Of a stretch of DNA of 7,916 nucleotides, positions 1-6,092 are shown piece by piece. How positions within the stretch are numbered: position 1 is the stretch's first letter; each line of letters opens with the position of its first letter. The position numbers and the translations under genes were made by a program. The notes beneath the pieces were generated by a model that saw only the letters and a list, made by a program, of their open reading frames with translations, ran no database searches and was not told the origin of the DNA. The stretch covers positions 1-7,916 of the forward strand of contig JASHXK010000616.1 of NCBI GenBank assembly GCA_030043575.1, read 5' to 3'. Source of the DNA: Terriglobales bacterium. Lineage in GTDB: Bacteria; Acidobacteriota; Terriglobia; Terriglobales; Acidobacteriaceae.

Positions 1-726
1 AGCGGTTTACCTGCCTATGAGAAGCTGTTCGAGTTCGCTGCGACGCGCCAGGATTTGATCCATGCCGCGATGACCACCCGGCTGGTCGCGCCACCCGGTA
101 AGCGCGCAGTTTACAGCGACATCGGATTCATCCTGCTGGGCGAGCTTCTGGCGAAGAAGGCGGGATTGGAGCTGAACCTGTTGGCGCGGCAGGAAATTTT
201 CATACCGCTCGGCATGAAGCAGACTCGCTTCAAGCCGCCGCGCGACTGGGCCGCCGACATTCCACCGACGGAAGATGACCAGAAGTTTCGCCGGCGAATC
301 GTGCGAGGGGAAGTTAACGACGAGAACGCCTATGTCATGGCCGGTGTAGCGGGACATGCCGGGGTGTTCGCGCCGGCAACGGATCTAGCGCGCTTTGCCG
401 AATGTATGTTGCGCGGCGGCTGGCCGATCTTCCAATCGGAGACAGTGAAGCTGTTCACTCATCGTGGAGCGTCACCGGCTGGAACGACGCGAGCGCTGGG
501 ATGGGACACACCATCGCGGCCAGAGTCGTCGGCGGGGCGGCTGTTCTCGCAGGCAGCGTTCGGTCATCTCGGTTTCACCGGTACGTCGATGTGGATCGAT
601 CCCGGTCGCAAGCTGTCGGTCACGCTGCTCACCAACCGCACATGGCCCGATCGTACGTCGCAGCTGATCCGCGAGGTCCGACCGGCGCTCCATGATGCGA
701 TTGTCGAAGCCCTCGAAGGCCGCTGA
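1..726 (+). CDS. Serine hydrolase, beta-lactamase family (3' part; start outside window)
   Basis: The frame is open from base 1 to a TGA at 724-726, giving 241 visible residues of a protein that begins upstream. It matches class C beta-lactamase-like serine hydrolases (the penicillin-binding-protein fold). Visible marks are YSD at residues 38-40, which takes the place of the family YxN motif; the NDENA...AGHAGVF stretch at 106-123 typical of these hydrolases; and HLGFTG at 189-194, where HxG replaces the KTG box before the last strand pair. The nucleophile motif SxxK should lie upstream and cannot be checked. The family includes esterases, D-amino peptidases and cell-wall hydrolases, often exported, and the substrate cannot be told from this part. 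The same domain is sometimes fused behind a glycoside hydrolase family 3 domain, so a large upstream partner is possible. A TTG at 55 is only an internal codon, because family-like sequence precedes it. Confidence 0.85.
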   Translation, partial: SGLPAYEKLFEFAATRQDLIHAAMTTRLVAPPGKRAVYSDIGFILLGELLAKKAGLELNLLARQEIFIPLGMKQTRFKPPRDWAADIPPTEDDQKFRRRIVRGEVNDENAYVMAGVAGHAGVFAPATDLARFAECMLRGGWPIFQSETVKLFTHRGASPAGTTRALGWDTPSRPESSAGRLFSQAAFGHLGFTGTSMWIDPGRKLSVTLLTNRTWPDRTSQLIREVRPALHDAIVEALEGR

Positions 727-886
727 TTGGCTGACGAACACGGGCGGCGGTGAGCACCCGGAACCAAGTCTGATATGTACCTTTCAGGGTCGGCCCTCAT
801 CTAATTCTTGTAAGGCGAAGTTTGGGGAGGTTAGCTTGCCACTAAGCGCCGCTTGGGAACACTGGCGTTGGACCGAAAGGACTCCG

Positions 887-1117
887 ATGCGCCGTTGGTA
901 TGTGCCACTGACAGTTTTGGGACTTGGAGGGATTGGAGCGCTGCTGTTAACCGAGCGCGGCCGCGCCACATTGCGTGCGCTCTTCGAGCGGTTCCAGCAA
1001 GCTCCCGACAAGCTGCTGGAGATGAACGATACCTTTCAGAGCGAGCTGGATCGGATACAAGCCGCGCTGGACCAGATCGCCGACGCGATTGATCCCCATC
1101 CTGAACCAGGCCGTTAA
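887..1117 (+). CDS. Small single-helix membrane protein, function unknown
   Basis: This is a 76-residue protein that I do not recognise. Residues 1-6 (MRRWYV) are positively charged and are followed by a glycine- and leucine-rich hydrophobic stretch to about residue 21, which fits one N-terminal membrane helix with a cytoplasmic start. The rest (about residues 22-68) is amphipathic and highly charged, with heptad-like spacing of Leu, Ile and Met (LLEMNDTFQSELDRIQAAL), and probably forms a long helix or coiled coil. The ATG at 887 was chosen over the longer open frame because GAAAGGA (875-881) sits five bases before it and the hydrophobic segment begins there. It follows the serine hydrolase by 160 bases on the same strand and ends 27 bases before the stop of the convergent deacetylase gene. 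The architecture resembles small membrane-anchored accessory proteins, but no function can be assigned. Confidence 0.6.
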   Translation: MRRWYVPLTVLGLGGIGALLLTERGRATLRALFERFQQAPDKLLEMNDTFQSELDRIQAALDQIADAIDPHPEPGR

Positions 1118-1144
1118 TCGCCGCGATGGCTGTTTTGGCCGTGC

Positions 1145-1894
1145 CTACTCATCCGCTACACCTTCGAACAGGTCAGTCTCCGCTTTAGCATCTCTTGGAC
1201 TGCTGGTTGCGGCCAGATGATACATTTCCACCGTGCCCAGCCGCTGGCCGAGATTCTTGCGCACGCGCTCAAACAGCGGAGCCTGGGTAGTGTGTTGCCG
1301 GAAAGCTTCGACTTTTCTCTCGAAGCGTGCCTCACCAATGTCGATGCGCGTCGTGACGGTCGGCTGCGAGATTGGCTGCCGATCAGGCAAATGGAAGTCG
1401 GCGGTGTGGTAGTAAAGCTTCTGGACGCGATGCGGGCGGAGTCCTTGCTCCATCTGTTCCGGATAACGGTCGGACCGTCCAGCCCATTCGAATGCGAGGG
1501 TAGCGAAAGTTCCGGCCATCGCATGATCGATGTGGCCGGTGAGGCCACCATCAGGTCCGAAGGTGAGGATGACCTGCGGGCGAATCCGACGAATTCGCAG
1601 AACTAAATCGCGGACAGCATGAGCCGGATCCGCGCTGTCGAGCTTGCTGTCGGGATAGTCGAGGACTTCGCCGCGAGTAACACCAAGCAGCCTGCAGGAC
1701 GCGGCGAACTCGGCGCGGCGCAACTCAGCAAGTTCATCGTGTGTCCGCGCCGTTCCGCGATTGCGAGCAGCAGTTCCGGCGGTCATGCAGAGGACGAAAG
1801 TCTCGACTCCGCGCTCGTGATAAAGAAGCAGCGCGCCGCCAAATGCTCCCGCCTCATCGTCGGGATGGGCGGTGATGCAGAGAAGTTTGCGCAT
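1145..1894 (-). CDS. PIG-L/LmbE family zinc-dependent N-deacetylase
   Basis: A 249-residue protein of the PIG-L/LmbE fold, which removes N-acetyl groups from sugars or glycoconjugates such as the GlcNAc-malate precursor of bacillithiol (BshB) or mycothiol-type precursors. The metal and catalytic motif AHPDDE is at residues 9-14, and the second metal motif HIDH at 121-124 follows GPDGGLTG; both are complete. Length is normal for the family. The ATG at 1894 was chosen because PIG-L proteins start with a short strand just before the HPDD motif (here MRKLLCITAHPDD). It lacks a strong ribosome site, and an ATG at 1921 is possible. The open frame continues to 2107, but the added residues do not look like this family. 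The gene converges on the small membrane-protein gene and is divergent from rpsP, with which it shares a 351-base upstream region. The substrate is unknown; a bacillithiol role would need bshA and bshC elsewhere. Confidence 0.87.
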   Translation of the reverse strand: MRKLLCITAHPDDEAGAFGGALLLYHERGVETFVLCMTAGTAARNRGTARTHDELAELRRAEFAASCRLLGVTRGEVLDYPDSKLDSADPAHAVRDLVLRIRRIRPQVILTFGPDGGLTGHIDHAMAGTFATLAFEWAGRSDRYPEQMEQGLRPHRVQKLYYHTADFHLPDRQPISQPTVTTRIDIGEARFERKVEAFRQHTTQAPLFERVRKNLGQRLGTVEMYHLAATSSPRDAKAETDLFEGVADE

Positions 1895-2117
1895 AAGGCA
1901 GATTGGATGAAGTCGAGGCATTCTGAGCTTCAGCGACAAACGGTCATAAACGGCCGGCGCTTGCCAAAACCGTGAAGTATCCGCAATAATTGAAAGGTTG
2001 TTGCCTCCAGGTATGCGAGGTCCGATGAGCGCCGAGCTGCGTTCGTTGGGGTGTGGTAGCGACGCCGGTTTCGCCTTAGACGCAGGAATCGACGATTGCT
2101 GGAACACCCGTCCCGTA

Positions 2118-2155
2118 AGGCTTCGATCGAGCCTGCGGGCAGGTCATCTCACCTG
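2118..2155 (+). promoter_or_regulatory. Clustered short hairpins in the presumed rpsP leader
   Basis: Three adjacent or slightly overlapping inverted repeats can be read: AGGCT (2118-2122) with AGCCT (2130-2134), CCTGC (2132-2136) with GCAGG (2139-2143), and CAGGT (2140-2144) with ACCTG (2151-2155). They would lie in the 5' leader of the ribosomal operon if transcription starts upstream. The stems are only five base pairs, and some of them exclude each other, so this could be a regulatory fold or chance. No known riboswitch or ribosomal-protein leader was recognised. Confidence 0.25.
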
Positions 2156-2225
2156 AGGAATCCGCCGTGCGAGCCCCAAGCTTCTTTCTTGCGAGCCAAG
2201 GCCTGTGCGTGCGCTGCTTATTAGC

Positions 2226-2235
2226 AGGAAAGGAA
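2226..2235 (+). promoter_or_regulatory. Ribosome binding site of rpsP
   Basis: The purine run AGGAAAGGAA lies about 10-11 bases before the GTG at 2246 and 17 before the ATG at 2252. The spacing favours the GTG start and a protein that begins MLMIRL. Confidence 0.6.
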
Positions 2236-2245
2236 ACCATTTTCT

Positions 2246-2512
2246 GTGTTGATGATTCGTCTGTCGCGCCGTGGCGCGCGCAAACAACCGTACTACCGCA
2301 TCGTGGTGATCGAAAAGGACCGGGCGCGCGATGGCCGTTCGGTGGAAGTGGTAGGCACCTATAACCCGCGGACCAATCCAGCCAGCGTGGAACTCAAGCG
2401 CGAGCGCATCGATTACTGGACGTCGAAGGGCGCGCGGCTGTCGGATCGCGTGCGTAAGCTGGTGGAGAAGGCTCCAGCCGCCAGCGCGCCGGAAGCAACG
2501 ACCGTAGCGTAA
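2246..2512 (+). CDS. rpsP: 30S ribosomal protein bS16
   Basis: An 88-residue bS16, a primary assembly protein of the small subunit that binds 16S rRNA in the body of the 30S particle. The N-terminal core is characteristic: MIRLSRRGARKQPYYRIVV, then RDGRSVEVVGTYNP, and IDYWTSKGARLSDRV toward the C-terminus. A short Ala/Pro-rich tail ends the protein. The start is set at GTG 2246 (GTG-TTG-ATG-ATT) because AGGAAAGGAA at 2226-2235 is spaced about right for it; the ATG at 2252 would give a protein two residues shorter. It is the first gene of the rpsP-khpA-rimM-trmD-rplS cluster, the classic bacterial order in which bS16 is co-transcribed with RimM, TrmD and bL19. It is separated from khpA by 72 bases, a gap that could hold an extra promoter, though none is clear. 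Confidence 0.97.
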   Translation: MLMIRLSRRGARKQPYYRIVVIEKDRARDGRSVEVVGTYNPRTNPASVELKRERIDYWTSKGARLSDRVRKLVEKAPAASAPEATTVA

Positions 2513-2584
2513 GGGGCCCGCCAGTTTTGCGGATAGCTGCCAGGGCCTGCTTTGTCCTTGGGTGAGTTCGAGGAGAGTCCCACA

Positions 2585-2836
2585 ATGTCAGACAGTAAGC
2601 CGAATATCGTCGCGCTGATGGAGCGCCTGGCGAAGGCGATCGTCGAAGCGCCTGATGAGGTTTTCGTCGAGCCCTTCGAAGAGAACGGGCAAACCGTGGT
2701 CGAGCTGGAAGTGGCAGAAAGCGACGTGGGCCGGGTGATCGGGCGCCACGGACGAACCGCGCGCAGCCTGCGGACCATCATGAATGCGGCGGCCTTACGG
2801 ACGCACAAGCGCTATCAGTTGGAGATTGTGGAATAG
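2585..2836 (+). CDS. khpA: KhpA-type KH-domain RNA-binding protein
   Basis: An 83-residue protein of the KhpA/YlqC family: a single small KH domain that binds RNA and in several bacteria pairs with KhpB (Jag) as a global RNA chaperone affecting cell division and envelope genes. The RNA-gripping GxxG loop is GRHG at residues 53-56 within VGRVIGRHGRTARSLRTI, followed by the expected helix and the last strand (RYQLEIVE). The N-terminal part (ALMERLAKAIVEAPDEV) is the usual first helix. The ATG at 2585 is chosen over the upstream open frame because AGGAGAG (2571-2577) sits seven bases in front of it. It lies between rpsP and rimM as in many bacteria. Its stop TAG (2834-2836) overlaps the proposed ATA start of rimM, so the two should be translationally coupled. 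Confidence 0.95.
   Translation: MSDSKPNIVALMERLAKAIVEAPDEVFVEPFEENGQTVVELEVAESDVGRVIGRHGRTARSLRTIMNAAALRTHKRYQLEIVE
2821..2824 (+). promoter_or_regulatory. Ribosome binding site for the proposed ATA start of rimM
   Basis: GGAG lies inside the last codons of khpA, eight bases before the ATA at 2833. Neither of the later possible starts (ATT 2848, GTG 2863) has a comparable site at normal spacing, which is why this motif decides the start. Confidence 0.5.
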
Positions 2837-3459
2837 CCGCCGAGTTCATTACGATCGCTCGCGTGCTGAAGCCGCAGGGGCGGCGCGGCGAAGTGCTGGC
2901 TGAGTTGCATACGGATTTTCCTGAGCGCTTTGAGGAGCGCCGGGAGCTGTCTGGAGTGACGCCGGACGGCAGTCGACGCGAGCTGAAGCTGGAAGAGCAC
3001 TGGTTCCACAAAGGCGGCGTGGTGCTGAAGTTTGCCGGAGTGAATACGATTAGTGACGCGGAAAAGCTGGTAGGAGTGGAATTGCAGGTTCCGGCCGAAA
3101 AACGTGCCGTATTGGAAGAGGGCGCGGCTTATGTCAGCGACCTGGTTGGCTCCGATGTTTGGGACAGACAGCGCTTCCTGGGGCGAGTAAGTGGTGTGCA
3201 GTTTGGAGCGGGAGAGGCTCCACTCCTGGTGGTGAAGCTGCCAGTCTGCGCGGCGCGGCGAGTGGGAAGCTGCGAGCTGTCGACGGAATTACTGGTGCCT
3301 TATGCGGCGGAGTATGTAACGAAGGTTGATCTCGTTAATCAGCGTATCGACATGCAGTTGCCGGAAGGGTTGCTGGATGTGGATGCCCCGGTGAGCGAGG
3401 AAGAGAAGCAGCAGCAGAAAGCGGAAGCTGACGAAGCGCGAGCAGCGGACGAGAAGTAA
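2833..3459 (+). CDS. rimM: Ribosome maturation factor RimM (probable ATA start)
   Basis: RimM binds ribosomal protein uS19 and assists late maturation of the 30S head. With the proposed start the protein has 208 residues. The N-terminal RimM domain (about 4-90) contains FITIARVLKPQGRRGEV, matching the family's opening strand and its G-x-x-G-E-V turn. The PRC-barrel domain covers about 98-185 (AYVSDLVG...LVPYAAEYVTKVD...PEGLLDVD). The tail after 186 is Glu/Lys/Ala-rich and probably disordered. The first canonical in-frame start is GTG 2863, but that would cut off residues FITIAR, which belong to the conserved first strand. No ATG, GTG or TTG was found in frame upstream as far back as about 2710. 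The ATA at 2833 overlaps the khpA stop as ATAG and has GGAG eight bases before it. The PRC domain has a loop some ten residues longer than in Bacillus RimM (about 136-151), with two cysteines (139 and 147). The identity is sure; the start is an inference. Confidence 0.93.
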   Translation: MAAEFITIARVLKPQGRRGEVLAELHTDFPERFEERRELSGVTPDGSRRELKLEEHWFHKGGVVLKFAGVNTISDAEKLVGVELQVPAEKRAVLEEGAAYVSDLVGSDVWDRQRFLGRVSGVQFGAGEAPLLVVKLPVCAARRVGSCELSTELLVPYAAEYVTKVDLVNQRIDMQLPEGLLDVDAPVSEEEKQQQKAEADEARAADEK

Positions 3460-3477
3460 TCGACGATAGGCGCCGGA

Positions 3478-4290
3478 ATGAAGTTCGAGATCGTCACGAT
3501 TTTTCCGGACTTTTTTCGCGGGCCGCTGGATTATGGCATCGTGCGCAGGGCGCGCGAGGCGAAGCTGCTTGACATTGCGATTCATGATCTGCGGGCCTTC
3601 ACCCACGACCGGCATTGCACGGTAGACGACAGGCCGTTCGGTGGCGGCGAGGGCATGGTGTTGAAGCCGGAGCCGATCTTTGAATGCCTGGAGTCGCTGG
3701 GAGTCGCGCCGCGTGAGGAGCGCGTCAGGGCGGATGCGCGCGAGTCGGTTGTGTTGCTGTCGCCGCAGGGACAGATGTTCACGCAGACGCTGGCGCAGCA
3801 GTTGTTGCGACACGAGCGTATCGTCCTGATCTGCGGCCGGTATGAGGGCGTTGACGAGCGAGTGAGTGAGCACCTTGCCGATCGCGAGATCTCGATTGGC
3901 GACTTCGTGCTTAGCGGCGGCGAACTGGCAGCAGCAATCGTCATCGATACGATGACGCGACTGGTGCCAGGCGCTCTGGGCAATGCGGCTTCATCGCAGC
4001 AGGAGTCGTTCACTCCGACGGCAGATGCGCCGGAGAGGGTAGCGGGCGAACCGCCGAGTTCGACCTGCGGATCGGGTGGATTGCTAGATTATCCGCACTA
4101 CACGCGGCCGGCGGATTTTCGTGGACTGCCGGTTCCGGAGGTGCTGGTGAACGGTAACCACGAGGAGATCCGCAAGTGGCGCCGCCGCAGCGCGCTGCGG
4201 AAGACGCTGCGCAATCGTCCTGATTTGTTGGAGCCGGCGGTGTTGAGCGCGGAAGATCGCAAGCTGCTGGCGGAGATTGAGCGGGAGTAG
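3478..4290 (+). CDS. trmD: tRNA (guanine-N1-)-methyltransferase TrmD
   Basis: TrmD uses S-adenosylmethionine to make m1G at position 37 of tRNAs with a GG anticodon edge, which prevents +1 frameshifting. The 270 residues show all SPOUT-fold marks: MKFEIVTIFPDFF at the start, PFGGGEGM at 53-60, the trefoil-knot cofactor loops GRYEGVDER at 120-128 and SIGDFVLSGGE at 139-149, and LDYPHYTRP at 203-211, with the C-terminal helical domain following (NGNHEEIRKWRRRS). The length is about 20 residues above the usual 240-250, because SF (177-178) and GLLD (201-204) are separated by 22 residues instead of about two. The residue matching the proposed catalytic Asp169 of the E. coli/Haemophilus enzyme is Glu176 by my alignment. 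The ATG at 3478 starts the family N-terminus exactly, with a weak AGG seven bases upstream. It follows rimM by 18 bases, so the two are surely co-transcribed. Confidence 0.97.
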   Translation: MKFEIVTIFPDFFRGPLDYGIVRRAREAKLLDIAIHDLRAFTHDRHCTVDDRPFGGGEGMVLKPEPIFECLESLGVAPREERVRADARESVVLLSPQGQMFTQTLAQQLLRHERIVLICGRYEGVDERVSEHLADREISIGDFVLSGGELAAAIVIDTMTRLVPGALGNAASSQQESFTPTADAPERVAGEPPSSTCGSGGLLDYPHYTRPADFRGLPVPEVLVNGNHEEIRKWRRRSALRKTLRNRPDLLEPAVLSAEDRKLLAEIERE

Positions 4291-4301
4291 TTCTGAGCAA
4301 G

Positions 4302-4378
4302 GGCCTTTAGCTTTTAGCCGTTAGCTCTTAGCAAACGACGAAATTCCGCTAAGAGCCAAAAGCTAAGAGCTAATAGCC
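4302..4378. repeat. Long imperfect hairpin of TTAGC-type repeats between trmD and rplS
   Basis: Two 31-base arms (4302-4332 and 4348-4378) are inverted copies with 25 of 31 positions pairing around a 15-base loop (4333-4347). Both arms are built from repeated TTAGC or GCTAA units (left TTAGCTCTTAGC, right GCTAAGAGC), so other pairings are also possible. There is no U-tract. The low-complexity, self-complementary build looks like a dispersed intergenic repeat that sits in the trmD-rplS gap; as RNA it could act as a processing or stabilising stem or partly limit rplS transcription. It ends 45 bases before the rplS start. Confidence 0.75.
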
Positions 4379-4423
4379 AAACATGTACCGCCGCGAGGCG
4401 TGCGAACAGGGAAGGAAATCACA

Positions 4424-4783
4424 ATGTCGAATTCTCCAGTTATTGACCGATTGCTTGCCAAGACACGGCGCACTGATATCCCCGATTTCAAGCCGGGCGA
4501 CACCGTACGCGTTCACGTGAAGATCAAGGAAGGCGACAAAGAGCGCTTGCAGGCGTTTGAAGGAGTCGTGATAGCCCGCACCAAGGGCGCGCAGCCCAGC
4601 TTTACGGTTCGCAAGATGAGCTTCGGCCAGGGCGTGGAGCGTATCTTTCCGCTCAATTCCAAAGTGATCGATAAGGTCGACGTGCTGCGCTCCGCACACG
4701 TGCGTCGCGCTAAGCTGTATTATCTGCGGTCTCTGCGCGGCAAGGCTGCCCGGTTGCGCGAGGTGGACACCGCGCGCAGCTAG
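4424..4783 (+). CDS. rplS: 50S ribosomal protein bL19
   Basis: A 119-residue bL19, which lies at the interface of the 50S and 30S subunits. The conserved body is complete: FKPGDTVRVHVKIKEGDKER, then LQAFEGVVIARTKG, SFTVRKMSFGQGVERIFP, and the basic C-terminus KVDVLRSAHVRRAKLYYLRSLRGKAARLRE. The ATG at 4424 is chosen over an open-frame start at 4400 because GGAAGG-like purines (AGGGAAGGAAA, 4408-4418) end about six bases before it and because MSNSPVIDRLL matches the family start. It closes the ribosomal cluster. The 133-base gap after trmD, filled by a long hairpin, is larger than the other gaps of the cluster and suggests separate tuning of bL19, whose demand is far higher than that of TrmD or RimM. 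Confidence 0.97.
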   Translation: MSNSPVIDRLLAKTRRTDIPDFKPGDTVRVHVKIKEGDKERLQAFEGVVIARTKGAQPSFTVRKMSFGQGVERIFPLNSKVIDKVDVLRSAHVRRAKLYYLRSLRGKAARLREVDTARS

Positions 4784-4794
4784 TTGTCGAATCA

Positions 4795-4823
4795 CCCGCC
4801 CAAGCAGATTGAGCTTGGGTGGG
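4795..4823 (+). terminator. Hairpin after rplS, candidate terminator without a U-tract
   Basis: CCCAAGC (4799-4805) pairs with GCTTGGG (4813-4819) around a seven-base loop. The stem extends outward to about 11 base pairs (4795-4805 with 4813-4823), including one G-U. It starts 11 bases after the rplS stop, between convergent genes, where a terminator is expected. No run of T follows in either direction, so it may be a weak or Rho-assisted end, or only an RNA 3' stabiliser. A further CCCAAGC at 4833-4839 could compete for the same GCTTGGG arm. Confidence 0.45.
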
Positions 4824-4857
4824 GCTTCCCAGGCCCAAGCTGAGCACTTACTCTGAA

Positions 4858-5466
4858 CTAACGCTTTGCTTTGGGTCGCACAAATTTCAAGGCGGTGTGC
4901 GTCGCAGAAAAGCTCACTACCTTCACGTCTGTCAGGCCAGCTTGTCTTCCAGCATCGAGCACGTGCTGCTCTTTGATCTCCTGCCTGGCCTTCGGATAGA
5001 CGATCCATAGCGCACCTGCGCTGGCAAGCAAACCAGCTGCCTTCGCGACGCGCGTAAGGCTCGCCGCTGTCTCCACTCCGAAGAATACAAGGTCAGAATC
5101 TTTTAGAAGTTTGGAATCCGAAAACCTCTGCGCCGCGGCGCGAAGTTCCTCGACGAAGTTGCCGTCAGAAATCGCTATCGCAGAGATGATCAAGCCGGGC
5201 TTGATGCCTAATTTCTCGGCTGCACTCTTGGGATGGAGAATCTTGCAGGCCCATTTCTCCGCATGTTCACCGAGTTCGAGGACAGCAGAGCCGCCCCGCC
5301 ATTTCAGATGGAGCTCCCCATCGCGCGCCGAAACAGTCTCCAGCGAGGCGAGGGGAATCTTCATTCGCGGCTCACCGCGAACGATGATCTGGTTGGTTTC
5401 CAGAAGCGCCTTGGCGGAAGCTGTTTTGCCGTTGGTACGAATGTTGCAGACGAGTTCGCGCCCCAT
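4858..5466 (-). CDS. DUF3052-like protein, function unknown
   Basis: A 202-residue soluble protein with no signal peptide or membrane helix. The N-terminal part (1 to about 85) is a beta-rich module opening MGRELVCNIR and containing GEPRMKIPLASLETV and LELGEHAEKWACKILHPKS. The C-terminal part (about 90-200) resembles DUF3052 proteins, which have a Rossmann-like look: DLVFFGVETAASL at 125-137, then ALWIVYPKAR at 152-161, and a final strand VSFSATHTALKFV. Such proteins are uncharacterised to my knowledge. The ATG at 5466 is only two bases after the HNH stop codon, implying translational coupling. A GTG at 5493 inside the HNH gene would add nine residues, but MGREL is the better N-terminus. It is the last gene of the comF-HNH trio and converges on rplS. 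The similarity is recalled, not computed. Confidence 0.75.
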   Translation of the reverse strand: MGRELVCNIRTNGKTASAKALLETNQIIVRGEPRMKIPLASLETVSARDGELHLKWRGGSAVLELGEHAEKWACKILHPKSAAEKLGIKPGLIISAIAISDGNFVEELRAAAQRFSDSKLLKDSDLVFFGVETAASLTRVAKAAGLLASAGALWIVYPKARQEIKEQHVLDAGRQAGLTDVKVVSFSATHTALKFVRPKAKR

Positions 5467-5468
5467 GC

Positions 5469-6083
5469 CTAGTAGAACAAGTACTTCTGCCACTTGGAAT
5501 CCGACCGGCCCATCATGCGCATGATGTGACGGCTGGTGTGCAGGTTGAAGGCGCGCGGCTCGCGCATCAGCTTCATGCTGGATTCGTGGGGAAGCATGTT
5601 GCCTTTTCTGCGATTGCAGCTGTGACAGCAGGCAACCAGATTCTCCCAGGTCGACGCGCCACCGCGCGAGCGCGGGATCACGTGATCGAGAGTCAACTCG
5701 CCGGCCGCGAGAATCTTGCCGCAGTACTGGCAGGTGTTGCGATCACGCAGGAGGATGTTCTTGCGCGACAAGGCGCGGGTCTGATGCGGAATGCGGCGAT
5801 ACTCCAGCAGGCGGATGACCGAGGGGACGCGCATCGCCACTCGCGCGGCATGCAGCACGTGTCCGTTGGCTTCTTCCATCATGGCCACGCCCTTCAGCAC
5901 CAGGATGATGGCGCGGCGTGCAGCACAGACATTGATGGGCTCATAGGATGCGTTCAGCACCAGCACAGGCGCGTGCATTGCCGCCCACTGTGGCGGCGCC
6001 TCGCCAGCCACGCGGGCATGATGCATGCAACCGGCCAGTGATTTTCCGTATCGGGACGCTGCGCTTTGGGCCTGCATCGACAT
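5469..6083 (-). CDS. HNH endonuclease family protein
   Basis: A 204-residue protein with a stand-alone C-terminal HNH domain. Zinc-binding pairs CQYC (118-121) and CHSC (153-156) frame the catalytic core LTLDHVIPRSRGG (130-142, with the DH pair at 133-134) and WENLVACC; all expected residues are present. The middle (about 37-105) begins APVLVLNASYEPINVCAARRA, a conserved lead segment of a widespread bacterial HNH family whose in vivo role is not established. HNH proteins cut DNA or RNA, and this one has no partner methylase or specificity gene beside it. The start is uncertain: ATG 6083 is nine bases after the comF stop, ATG 6077 has AGG eight bases upstream, and ATG 5978 begins right before the conserved segment (169 residues). 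The region 1-35 looks poorly conserved. Tight spacing on both sides indicates an operon with comF and the DUF3052-like gene. Confidence 0.88.
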   Translation of the reverse strand: MSMQAQSAASRYGKSLAGCMHHARVAGEAPPQWAAMHAPVLVLNASYEPINVCAARRAIILVLKGVAMMEEANGHVLHAARVAMRVPSVIRLLEYRRIPHQTRALSRKNILLRDRNTCQYCGKILAAGELTLDHVIPRSRGGASTWENLVACCHSCNRRKGNMLPHESSMKLMREPRAFNLHTSRHIMRMMGRSDSKWQKYLFY

Positions 6084-6092
6084 GACCTGTTT

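Larger units (their letters stand above)
1895..2245. other. Gene-free divergent region (deacetylase / rpsP promoters expected)
   Basis: These 351 bases separate two divergent genes and must hold both promoters. I found no convincing paired -35/-10 boxes. No tRNA or recognisable small RNA is seen. Close to rpsP, at 2118-2155, three short inverted repeats lie side by side (listed separately). The open frame that continues upstream of the deacetylase to 2107 has no family-like content. Confidence 0.5.

Noticed and set aside
1217..1975. Two plus-strand open frames antisense to the deacetylase gene
   Set aside because: The minus strand carries a complete PIG-L protein with both metal motifs; these frames are GC-rich shadows.
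1990..2017. A sigma70-like promoter, TTGAAA then TATGCG with 16-base spacing, facing rpsP
   Set aside because: The -10 box matches only half of the consensus and the distance to rpsP is over 220 bases; too weak to annotate.
1895..2107. N-terminal extension of the deacetylase to 2107
   Set aside because: The 71 extra residues precede the normal PIG-L start and look unlike the family; they are simply an open frame in the divergent region.
2824..2840. A -1 ribosomal frameshift fusing khpA to rimM instead of an ATA start
   Set aside because: The change of frame would indeed be -1, but the bases before the TAG (TGTGGAATAG) are not a slippery heptamer and no downstream stem is obvious; KhpA already ends at its usual place.
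3289..4013. Minus-strand open frames under rimM and trmD
   Set aside because: They are antisense to two genes with complete conserved motifs and have no recognisable domains.
5469..6083. HNH gene as part of a restriction system together with the EVE gene
   Set aside because: No methylase, specificity or helicase gene is in the window, the two genes are 1.3 kb apart, and the HNH gene is packed with comF instead; the link would be guesswork.
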